Part shown: in pieces, positions 1 through 9,439 of the stretch | How positions within the stretch are numbered: position 1 is the stretch's first letter | Layout of the letters: each line of letters begins with the position of its first letter | Source: Heterodera schachtii | Lineage: Eukaryota; Nematoda; Chromadorea; Rhabditida; Heteroderidae | Assembly: GCA_023374025.1 (NCBI GenBank) | Contig: SIJG01000011.1 | Span: 1,954,574 to 2,018,573, forward strand | DNA length: 64,000 bases | Direction of reading: 5' to 3' | Notes under the pieces: generated by a model | Told to the model about the DNA's origin: nothing | Seen by the model: only the letters and a program-made list of their open reading frames with translations | Database searches by the model: none | Made by a program: the position numbers and the translations under genes

Positions 1-209
1 GTAAAAAAATATATAAAATAAATCTATATTCATTTAAATTATCACTTTAATCTAATATTTTTTAATTTTTATTTTGCAACTCAAAAATTACACATATTGA
101 TTTTTATGCAAATTCAAATTAAATAAATTTAACTTTAACTTAGCAAATAAATATATTTCTCTAATCCTTTTTTGCCGAAAATTAAAATGGTCCATAAATA
201 TTTAATTAA

Positions 210-743
210 TTAATTTTTCACATTACTTGATGAACTCGGATTATGCTGTTCTGTCCGGCTTATAACATGCTTTTCCTTCTCATTTTTGTTCCATTTTTCA
301 TAAATTTCGGACAAATTTCGATAATTTTCGTTCTCCTCTTTAACTTCTGTGTTTGCAGCATTCTCGGTTTTAATTTTAATTGCTCCAAATTGATGCGATT
401 CGCTGCCACCAAATTCTTCTTGTTTAATTTTGGCATTTTTTTCGAAAATTTCAAAATTTTCTTTTTTTATTTTCCCAAATTTCGTATTTGCCTTTTCATC
501 TGCTGATGCCAAAGAATGCTCGTCAAATGGCTCATCCTTAAAAATGGAAAATAATTATTTCAAATAATTTTGGGGAATTTCCGCGATTATTACTTTTATT
601 TTCGGCACATTTTTACTTTTTCTTGGCATATTCAAAATGCCGCTCCTCTTCCAAAGATCATCAAATAAATTATCGGATATAGTCATTATTTGTTCGATTC
701 CCACCAAACAAAAATAAAATAGGGCAAAGAAGAAAAAATGCAT
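210..743 (-). CDS. Small secreted Lys/Glu-rich protein, two exons
   Basis: Unrecognised protein of about 158 residues. Exon 1 runs 743-594 and starts at the first in-frame ATG; residues 1-17 are very hydrophobic (Met-His, then a run of Phe, then Leu/Tyr/Cys), as in a signal peptide. A GT donor at 593-592 and an AG acceptor at 538-537 (TTTTTAAG) give a ~55-nt intron, and exon 2 (536-210) continues in phase 0 to a stop. The mature part is rich in Lys, Glu and Asn with no Cys pattern or known domain. Composition and a leading signal peptide resemble nematode secreted proteins and possibly effectors, but nothing fixes the role. It lies beside a cluster of decayed secreted HTH-repeat genes, also Lys/Glu-rich. 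Exon structure fairly likely; function unknown. Confidence 0.5.
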
Positions 744-1974
744 TAAATTTTTCAATCTTTAAATAATGTTTGATTGATACAAATGGAATTTTTTTGTTTT
801 TATATAAAAGTTTAAGGGAAATGATGAAATAGCCAATTTGAATTGACTTATATATAATTTTTTTTAATAACAAAATTCAAATAACAAATATGTATTTTTA
901 TTTAATTTTTTTAAAAACAACTGCACATTTTGCTCCATGCTGCAGAAATTGGTATTTTTTTTTCTTTCAATTTTGGTTACATGTGACTGGGGCATCCGTC
1001 TCGTCTGTTTTTCAAAACAGCATTAACTAATGCCGACATTAAAAATTATACAAAAACAATTTATTATTTATTTATTTGCATAAATAAGTAGAAATTTCTC
1101 AAAAAATTAAAGGAAATATTCATTTTTGAATTTCCCGTCTCTGCTGGGGTTTATTCGACACACTCTCATGCAGACTATTTGGTAGGTGTTAGACGGGTCC
1201 GGATATTTGGGCAAAAACAGGGTCCATGTATTGCCGAGTACAGAAAAGCCGAGTCCGGGTCCCGGTCCAAGTTTTGAAACGTGGTCCGAGTATCGAGTCA
1301 AAATCAAGTTGTGAACAAAATTCAAAAATAAATAAATATTTACAAAAGCTTTTGTAATTTACATTGTAAAATATAAAATTCTTCCCAATTACTTGGGAAA
1401 TTTAATTTCTTTAATTTAAGAGCTGGATTATTTTCTACACTAATATCATAAATTTTACCAACCAAATGCTCTAATGGATATTTTAACAAAAAAAAAAAAA
1501 AATTAATTCTTATATGCTTATTAGTGGATATATGTGCAAGGATTGACATATTTTTTGACAATCCGAGAATAATAAAAAATAAAATATTTAAAAATGTCTT
1601 TTTAAAACATATTGTTACATGGTAAATCGTTTTTTTAATAGGAAAAGAAAATTTTTTATTAAGGCTTTTTAGGTAGCAAAGTTAATCAAAACATTTTTTT
1701 GGTTATATCTCAATCGTGTAAAGAAATTATTAAATATTTTAAAGTTATTATATTTAAATTAACAATTATTTTACTTCTTCTTGCCAATATTTTAAAGTAG
1801 AATAAAATTTAAAAAATCTTAAATAATATTTATTTTCGATTAAGTATATTTTTCTGATTTGTAAGAAATCAGTAGAGTTGGGATTTTTGTCATGAATAAA
1901 ATATATATTAATGATAAAATTATATTTTCAAAAAAAAAATAAATATAATTTATTTTTGAGTGTTTTTAATCAAG
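744..1974. other. AT-rich spacer, no gene seen
   Basis: Very AT-rich with many A and T runs; the short ORFs are chance. A more GC-rich patch at about 1140-1300 (repeated GGTCC/CCGGGT words) resembles the CCCGGT-rich patch near 54650-54790, so it may be an old dispersed repeat. Confidence 0.5.
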
Positions 1975-2400
1975 ATGAACTCCGCATATTATTCGTTTTA
2001 TTTATATTTTTAATCACCCAAATTAATCAAATCGGATCAAAAAAAAGAAAAAGCAGTTACAAAAAGCATTTGATGAAATATTTGGAGAAAAATGGGAAGA
2101 AAAAGAAGAACAAAATTTAGAAGAAAAAAGAGAAATAATTGGAAAATATTATAAAACGAAAGAGAAAATTAAGCAAAAAGGAAGAAAATATTCAGCGAAA
2201 GAATGGAATAAAAAATACACGAAAATAGCGAAAAGTTTGGGGACAAATCGCAAATATATTTATAAATGGATTAAAGAATTTGGGCTTAATAAACAAATAA
2301 AAAAACCTTTAAATCAAACACTGATGAAGAAAAATCAGAATTGTGCAAAAGGTGAAATTATTGCAAAAACATTGAAAATAAATATAATTTGAATTAAACA
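1975..2400 (+). pseudogene. Decayed HTH-repeat family copy A
   Basis: Broken copy of the family best seen at 4558-5267 and 7229-7739. Fragments in different frames encode the leader region, a Lys-rich linker, the K-E-W-N-K...I-A-K-S-L-G-T-N helix-turn-helix repeat followed by Y-K-W-I-K-E-F-G, and part of a second repeat ending W-I-K-Q-F-G. Frame changes and in-frame stops separate the pieces, so no complete protein is possible without unseen splicing. Confidence 0.5.
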
Positions 2401-2584
2401 ATTTGGAGGTGAAAAATTTCTTACTTCTTAAAAGTGTTCGCTGTTTTTTTTAATTAAGAATTAAAAATTTGATTTATTGTGATTTTTTATTTATATTTGT
2501 ATAAAAATTTTTATTTTATTATTTTTAAAAGAAAAAATGAGCAAAAAAATGAATTTCATGAAAAAATCATTTATTTTTAATTTA

Positions 2585-2790
2585 AAAAGAAAAAATTTTA
2601 AAAATCAGAATCCGATGTCGCATTTCTCTGCTTCATTCTATCTCGACTGATTTTAATAATTTTCGCAATTTCTTTATATTTGCTAATTGTCCCCAACTTT
2701 TTCGCTGTTTTTCCATTAATTTTATTCCATTATTTATTTGAATATTTTCTTCTTTTTTGCTTTATTTTTTCTTTGGTTTTATAGGAATTT
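2585..2790 (-). pseudogene. Decayed HTH-repeat family copy B
   Basis: Minus-strand fragment with the same words as the other copies: a Lys/Arg-rich linker (IKQKRRKYS), W-N-K-I-N-G-K-T-A-K-K-L-G-T and an E-I-A-K-I-I segment. A stop falls inside the W-N-K repeat. Only part of the repeat region remains. Confidence 0.4.
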
Positions 2791-3364
2791 CATTTGAATT
2801 TCAACGATATTTTGTCTAAAATTATTATTCGATATTTTGATGGAATCATACAAAATAGAAACAAACTAAAAATATGTTAGTGAAATATTTAAATAATTAC
2901 TGAAAAAATAATTATAAAAAAAATATACCCCTAAAAATTGGCCAAAATTTCAGAAATATTCCCCTAAATGAAAAATTAAAGACACTGGATTTTTCCAATT
3001 TTTAGCAGTCTATTTTATGTATTTTTGGCGTTTTTAGCACCTATTTTGAAACTTTTTAGCACCTATTTTCACTTTTTAGCACCTATTTTAATACTTATTT
3101 AGCATTTTTAGCACCTAAATATCCTAGCTCTAGTTATTAAGCATAATTATTTGATATACAAAAAAAAAGAGTTTTATTTATAAAAGTGAAGAAATAAAAA
3201 TATTTTATTTCCGGTTAAACCATAATTATTAATGCAATATTGAATATGAATGAAAAAAAAAGTTTAAAAAATGAGAAATTTTATTTTCTTAAAATAATAA
3301 AAAAGCAATATGAGTGATTTTTGCATTGCTAAAGCCGAAACTTTAATCAAACTATTTAATATAT

Positions 3365-3500
3365 TGTATATTGTAGGCCAATATTAGAATTCGTATCTTC
3401 AGTTTTTAATCCATATCTAAAAAAGACATTGAAAAACTTGAAAGCGTTCAACAAATATTTTTACGGATGGTTTTCCGTCGTTACTCAAACTTTTTCGTGA
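3365..3500 (+). pseudogene. Non-LTR reverse-transcriptase C-terminal scrap
   Basis: Two adjacent frames together read like the stretch after the palm domain of LINE-type reverse transcriptases: R-P-I-L-E-F-V-S-S-V-F-N-P-Y-L-K-K, then D-I-E-K-L-E-S-V-Q-Q-I-F-L-R. A one-base loss after the Lys-Lys codons separates them. Only ~45 residues remain, so this is a dead fragment. Assignment rests on the well-known 'P-x-L-E-Y..S-x-V-W-x-P....I-E-x-V-Q' pattern. Confidence 0.5.
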
Positions 3501-3714
3501 CATAATTTTGGGCAATATCAACATTAAGAAAATTGAATCATACACAATGCCTTGTCCTAAATGCTGTGATAACGATATCCATTACAAAATTTTATTTTTG
3601 CATAAATAAATACATTTTATCTTTATAGAATTTTCCGGTAACAAATATTTCATCTTTTTTTTTCTATTGTATTTTATTCAATTTTTTTTGAAATTAGTTT
3701 TTCAGAAAATTTTT

Positions 3715-3905
3715 TAATCAGAAGAAAAAGAAGAAAAAAGAGAAATAATTGAAAAATATTACAAAATTAAAGAAAAAATGAAGAAAATATTCAGCAAAAG
3801 AATAGAATAAAATTGAAAGAAAAATAGCAAATAAATTTGGAACAAATCCAAAGATAATTTATAAATGGATTAAAGATTTTGGCTTATATAAATACAAATC
3901 AAAAA
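3715..3905 (+). pseudogene. Decayed HTH-repeat family copy C
   Basis: Encodes, with frame breaks, the E-I-I-E-K-Y-Y-K-I-K-E-K linker and one repeat (I-A-N-K-F-G-T-N-P-K-I-I-Y-K-W-I-K-D-F-G) of the same family. Stops and a missing leader mark it as a remnant. Confidence 0.45.
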
Positions 3906-4557
3906 CTTCAACTTTTCTGCCCCACCCAAAATGGGCCAACGTGATCGTGGCCCTATGACAGGTGGAAAATGGGCCAAATTTGGGAGTCCTGGGAGGAAAG
4001 GCATGAAAATGGCAGAAATTGGGACAGACGGAGCCAGAGGAACAGACATTTTGCTGTTTTTTTTTGAATTAAATTTGTTCAAAGGAAACCCTCTATCTTT
4101 ATTTTTTTTAAAATTAATCTATAGCCCTAAATGTTTTCTATTAGCAAGCAAAAATTCAAAAAATTTCGTTAAGTTTCAAGAAAGTTATGACCCAAAATAT
4201 TAATAAAAAGTTTAGTTTTTTGAAATTTAAACTTAATAAAACTTTTTGAAATTTTGCAATATAATAAAAAACACTTAGGCTATCGAATAATATTAAAATT
4301 ATAAAGTTTCATTCATTTTGGGCGAAGTTATGAATAATTTTCTTTCAAAAATTTACCATTTGATGGTTTTTTGAGTAACGACCCGGCAAAATAATAAAAT
4401 TTATAATTAGTCAATTGGTAATTACAATTTTTATACTTGTAACAATTTTTTAAAACAAAATAAGGGTTTATGACAGATTTTAAATGAAAATCATTTATGA
4501 ATAAATTTTAAATGATTAAACGAAAGATTAGTCTTAATTTGTTGATTTTAAAAAATT

Positions 4558-5267
4558 TTAGGCAAATTTATCCAATCCATTCAAATCCTCCAGAATTTCT
4601 TCTCCAAATTGTTTCTTCCAATTGGAAATGTTCTGTTTTGAAGTGTTCACAATTTTTGCAATTTCCTTATCTCTGATTTTTGGATTTTCGCTTTTAATTT
4701 TCCAATAAATTTTTATTTTTTCCATTTTTTCTTTCTCCGTTAATCTTTTGAATTGAATGCCAAATTGTTTCTTCCATTTATCAATTGTTCCATGGCTTAC
4801 TCCAATTTTCTTTGAAATTTCGGCATAATTTTGGTGCCATTCTTTTGCTGAATATTTTCTTTTTTGCTTATATTCTTTGGTCATTTCAATGAATTTTTGG
4901 ACAATTTCAATTTTTTCTTCATCAGTTTTTGATTTGTAACTTTTCTGTATTTTTATTAAGTCCCAAATTCTTTAATCCATTTATAAATATATTCTTCGAT
5001 TTGTCCCCAATTTTTTTGCTATTTTCGATTTAATTTTATTCCATTCTTTTGTTGATATTTTCTTCCTTTTGCTTTATTTTTTCTTTATTTTATAATATTT
5101 TCCAATTATTTCACTTTTTTCTTTCAAATTTTCTTCTTCTTTTTCATCCCATTTTTCTCCAAATATTTCATCAAATGACTTTGTTCCAACTTATCATTAG
5201 CTGTTTCATTTGGATAAATCAGAGCAATTAAAATTGAAACTAAACAGAATAATATAAATAATTTCAT
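4558..5267 (-). pseudogene. Secreted HTH-repeat protein, copy D (frameshifted)
   Basis: Starts at ATG 5267 with a clear signal peptide (Met-Lys-Leu, then ~15 hydrophobic residues, then Tyr-Pro-Asn-Glu-Thr-Ala). Relative to copy E, one A is missing in the Glu-Gln-Lys codons, so the frame is lost soon after the leader. The 3' half is a clean 108-codon frame (4884-4558) with two complete repeats: K-E-W-H-Q-N-Y-A-E-I-S-K-K-I-G-V-S....I-D-K-W-K-K-Q-F-G and I-R-D-K-E-I-A-K-I-V-N-T-S....I-S-N-W-K-K-Q-F-G. Each looks like a helix-turn-helix of the transposase/Trp-repressor type. A signal peptide plus tandem HTH repeats is unusual. It could instead be a transposon-derived gene whose 'leader' is a buried hydrophobic segment. 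The frameshift may be real or an assembly error. Confidence 0.5.
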
Positions 5268-5997
5268 TTTCTTGAATATTCTTGAAATTTTGTATAATTT
5301 TTTAATAAAATTCCAAATGATTAAATTTTTTATTAATGGGCATTTATTTCTTCGTGAAATCAATAATCATAAAAACAAATTACATTTTCTAATAAAACAA
5401 ACTACAAAACATTACAATACTTTACGCGTCTTCATAAAATAAGTTAGCTAATTATTATTTAATTATATTTTTAAGAATTTTCATCCATTCTGTAATTAGG
5501 ATTATAAAATTTAAGAGATTTATTTTTACGAAATTTGAAAATACTGATTTTCAGTTCATTTTTGTCGGAATGATTTGAAATTTTGCAGGAAACACATTAA
5601 TTAGCACAGAGGGCTAATAATCTGCAAAATTTCATAAAATATCATAAATTAGAAAACTTTTTTTACAAAAATTCAAACCTTTATGATATTTAATGCCGAT
5701 ATTTACTAACCTTAAGTTTATTTTGTCTTACAAATTCCTGTGTAAATGACACTTATATTAAGGCTGACTTTTTTCTTTGGGCTTCAATATTCATCAAAAA
5801 AATATTTTTGAGTTTTTTGAAAAAAAATAAATAATAATTCAGTATTTTCTGGTGTTGTCAGTATTTTTCGAATTTTTCATGTAAAGAAATTCTTTAACAA
5901 AAATGTGATAAAAAATGGTTTTTGCAAAAATGTAATTATTCCAAAATTTTGAAAAATTTAATTTAAATATTTGCAACTCTTTTCAATGAATCGCAGT

Positions 5998-6866
5998 GGG
6001 ACATTTGCGGACGGACATTTGCGGACAATTTAGGGAAAAAATAAAAAAAATCGTAAAAATTTTTTAAAAACTTTCTGAAAATATGGAATGGAGACTGCAA
6101 AACTAAATAAAACTTTGTCTTTTTGGGTTTAAGGCCTAATCATTTTTTTTTACATTTCTAAGAAATTAATTTCATTGAACGAGGTTTTTTCCGCCGACCC
6201 TTTTTAAATTTCTCTAGCCATACAGACAATAATCTTGTACGGTTTTGCTACCCGACCCTGAATTTTCCTTTTCTTTATTTGTTCGGGTTGGAGAAGACCC
6301 CAAGATAATTCTTTCTCTACTGTTCATCAGCAGGGAAAAAGCATTTCGAGGTCCCAAAAATTTTTATAAAAGGAAATCGGAAATCTGATACCCAAAAATG
6401 TCGTGAATCGGATTTTATTGCAGCCAGCTGGTGTTCAGAATTTATAAAATCGCCTGTTCATTTTGAAATTGCAAGCAAATTCTGTTCTCGATTAAGCATG
6501 TCTCAGAATTTTCTAAAGATAAAAATAGCACTCTCATCCGAATTCTACTACCATAAAATGTAAAAATAAAGAATTACAGAAAAAAAATTTAAACCTAAAA
6601 AATATATTAAAAAAAAATTAAAAATTTTTGAGTGCAACAGGCGACATTCCCCGATCATTAGGACCAACTCTACTTTAATCACTTAGAAGGCCAGCATTGC
6701 ACTTTTTGACCGCTGAAATTAAATATTAGGCCTCAAACCACAAAAAAAATTTTTTTATTTACTTTTGCAGTCTCCATTCAATATTTTCAGAAATTAAAAA
6801 AAAAATTTACGAAATTTTTTTTATTTTTTCCCGAAATTGTCCGCAAATGTCCGTCCGCAAATGCCC
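5998..6866. mobile_element. Foldback/MITE-like element with ~170-bp inverted ends
   Basis: The ends are inverted copies: left GGGACATTTGCGGACGGACA from 5998, right (reverse complement) GGGCATTTGCGGACGGACAT ending at 6866. The match continues through GGACAATTT(A/C)GGGAAAAAATAAA and a later TGGAGACTGCAAAA(G) word. The centre has no coding potential. Each end holds a short direct repeat of CATTTGCGGAC. A 'GT' flanks both sides but is too short to trust as a target duplication. It lies in the spacer of the inverted HTH-gene pair. Confidence 0.6.
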
Positions 6867-7228
6867 GTAAGGCATTTTGGTTAATATTTCAGCATTTTTT
6901 TCGTAAATATTTATTTAAATATTTCGGGATTTTGAATAGTTATAATTCCCAGCTCTATATAGAATATTCCTAAAAAAAACTTTTTTTTTAAATCATTAAG
7001 GCATTTGTGTTTTGAGAATTTTTAATTAAAAAATAAATAATAATTAGCGGATTTATTTTTGAAGACCATTAGACACTTTAATGTTTTATAGTTTGTTTTA
7101 CTAGAAAATCCAATTTGTTTATCTGAGAATTGATTTCACGAATAAATAAATGCCCATTAATAATAAAATTTAATCATTTGGGTTTTATTAAAGAAAAATT
7201 AAACAAAATTTCAAGAATATTCAAGAAA

Positions 7229-7739
7229 ATGAAATTATTTATATTATTCTGTTTAATTTTCATTTTAATTGCTCTAATTTATCCAAATGAAACAGCTAAT
7301 GATAAATTGGAACAAAAGTCATTTGATGAAATATTTGGAGAAAAATGGGATGAAAAGAAGAAGAAAATTTGAAAGAAAAAAGTGAAATAATTCAAAAATT
7401 CTACAAATAAAAGAGAAAATCAAGCAAAAAGGAAGAAAATATTCAACAAAAGAATGGAATAAAATTAATTCGAAAATAGCGAAAAAATTGGGGACAAATC
7501 GCCAATTCATTTATAAATGGATTAAAGAATTGAAGCTACATCAAAGACCAAATAAAAGCTACAAATCAAAAACTGATGAAGAAAAGATTGAAATTGTACA
7601 AAAATTCATTGAAATGACAAATGAATATAAACAAAAAAGAAAATATTCAACAAAAGAATGGCACCAAAATTATGCCGAAATTTGTAAGAAAATTGGAGTC
7701 AGCCTTAGAACAATTGATAAATGGAAAAAACAATTTTGA
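7229..7739 (+). pseudogene. Secreted HTH-repeat protein, copy E (frameshifted)
   Basis: Mirror copy of D. ATG 7229 opens the same signal peptide (differing at one or two residues) and an acidic stretch (K-S-F-D-E-I-F-G-E-K-W-D-E). Frame is lost at a run of AAG/GAA codons near 7365, then resumes for two HTH repeats: K-E-W-N-K-I-N-S-K-I-A-K-K-L-G-T-N-R-Q-F-I-Y-K-W-I-K, and K-E-W-H-Q-N-Y-A-E-I-C-K-K-I-G-V-S....W-K-K-Q-F, ending in a stop one codon before the Gly that closes this repeat in copy D. The third repeat of copy D is absent. The sequence upstream of the ATG is also shared with copy D, so the pair is an inverted duplication, not two coding exons. Function unknown. Confidence 0.5.
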
Positions 7740-7944
7740 GAAGAAGAAACTCGCGGAAAAAGAATGCTTTATCGCTATTTAAAACGATAAAAAAATGCGA
7801 TGAATTTCTCAATACAAATTCATTTTTGTATTAAAAATTGTTTTTCCAATAAATGTAAACTTTTTTTAATTTTGAGTTAGTTAATTTGTTTATAGCTTGC
7901 GTCGTGGGGTGTGAAAACACTTTTAATTACTTTTTTGACATGCT

Positions 7945-8843
7945 GATAAATGACCCACGAAACGTTACGAGAACCGACAAATGACCCCGAGGAACGATAT
8001 GAGAACCGAGAAATGACTCAAAGAAACTATACGAGAACCGACAAATGACCCCGAGAAACGATACGAGAACCGACAAATGACTCCGAGAAAGGACAAGAGA
8101 ACCGAGAAATAACCCCCACGAAAAGAGAATAGAAGCGAGAAAAGACTACGAGAAACGATAAGAGAACCGACAAATGACTCCGATAACGATACGAGAACCG
8201 AGAAATGACTCCAAGAAACGATACGATAACCGACAAATGACTCCGAGAAACGATACGAGAACCGAGAAACGACTCAAAGAAACTATACGAGAACCGACAA
8301 ATGACTCCGATAAACGATACGAGAACCGACAAATGACTCCGATAAACGATACGAGAACCGAGAAATGACTCAAAGAAACGATTACGAACCGACAAATGAC
8401 TCCGATAAACGATACGAGAACCGAGAAATGACTCCGAGAAACGATAAGAGAACCGACAAATGACTCCGATAAACGATATGAGAACCGAGAAATGACTCAA
8501 AGAAATTATACGAGAACCGACAAATGACACCACGAAACGATTACGAGAACCGACAAATGACTCCGATAAACGATACGAGAACCGAGAAATGACTCCGAGA
8601 AACGATAAGAGAACCGACAATTGATTCCGAGAAACGATAAGAGAACCGAGAAATAACCCCACGAAACGATAATAGAAGCAAGAAATGAGCCCGAGAAACG
8701 ATACGAGAACTGACAATGACTCCGAGAAACGATAAGAGAACCGACAATGACTCCGATAAACGATACGAGAACCGACAAATGACCCGAGAAACGATACGAG
8801 AACCGACAAATGACTCCGAGAAACGATACGAGAACCGACAAAT
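7945..8843. repeat. 32-bp minisatellite
   Basis: About 28 diverged units of a 32-bp motif with core ACGAGAACCGACAAATGACT. Successive units differ mainly in CCGATAAACG versus CAAAGAAAC versus CCGAGAAACG, and in GACAAATG versus GAGAAATG. The period is measurable at 8289 to 8321. The array stops abruptly at 8843, the base before the LTR. Because 32 is not a multiple of 3 and the motif lacks stops on the minus strand, long artefactual ORFs appear there. Confidence 0.9.
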
Positions 8844-9216
8844 TGTTGGATCCACAATTTTGAATAATAATAATTTTCTTATGTAATCATTCTTTTGCTT
8901 ATTTATTTATTTTTGCCTTAAGTCCCTCTGTTTCTGTCCATCCTAAAAGTCCCCCAATGATGACCTATTTTCCTCAACTCAACAATTTATGTAATGTTTT
9001 GTCGTCCATCTGTTCGTCTCCTCCCCCTTACTCATGTTAGTATTTAAGCGATGCCTTTGCCCTCACATTCAGGACTTTCCTTTACCATTTCTTAAACCTC
9101 AGGTTCCCTGCCTGAAGCTTTCTTATTTTGCTTAATAAACTTTTGGTCTTTGACAAATAAGAGTTTTGCTTTCTTGCTTTAAAACCGGGAAAACTAATTT
9201 GGTGTTGGACACAACA
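8844..9216 (+). repeat. 5' LTR
   Basis: Starts TGTTGGATCC and ends GGACACAACA, giving the canonical TG...CA borders. A TATA-like TAGTATTTAAG lies near 9040 and AATAAA at about 9133, consistent with promoter and polyadenylation functions. Nearly identical to 16775-17148. Confidence 0.92.
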
Positions 9217-9221
9217 CTTTT

Positions 9222-9240
9222 TGGTGCCACGACCCGGGAC
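9222..9240 (+). promoter_or_regulatory. Primer-binding site
   Basis: TGGTGCCACGACCCGGGAC lies five bases after the 5' LTR. The leading TGG pairs with a tRNA CCA tail, and the rest fits an acceptor plus T-stem 3' strand. The priming tRNA cannot be named without a tRNA set. Confidence 0.75.
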
Positions 9241-9439
9241 CCAAATTACATTTGGTGAAAATTTGGGGGTGAAGGCTAAAAGCCACAAATAAACGCAGGA
9301 AATTTTGAGCTGGTCAAAGCTGTGTGCTTCCAGCCGGGCTGTTGTGCCAAAAATAACAAAGAAAGGAAAAGCTGGTCTAAGTGTGTTCTTTCCAGCTAAG
9401 CTGAGTGCTGTATATCTGAATAAAGACATTAAAAAAAAA

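Noticed and set aside
3870..4203. Overlapping opposite ORFs around GGGCCAAATTTGGG-type text
   Set aside because: Short Gly/Pro-rich frames on both strands with no leader, splice sites or homologous copy; cannot be supported.
7945..8843. CRISPR array (32-bp periodicity)
   Set aside because: No spacers; units are contiguous diverged copies, and the genome is eukaryotic.
8027..8857. 276-codon minus-strand ORF
   Set aside because: Lies wholly in the 32-bp minisatellite and only repeats its motif; the period makes all three minus frames open.
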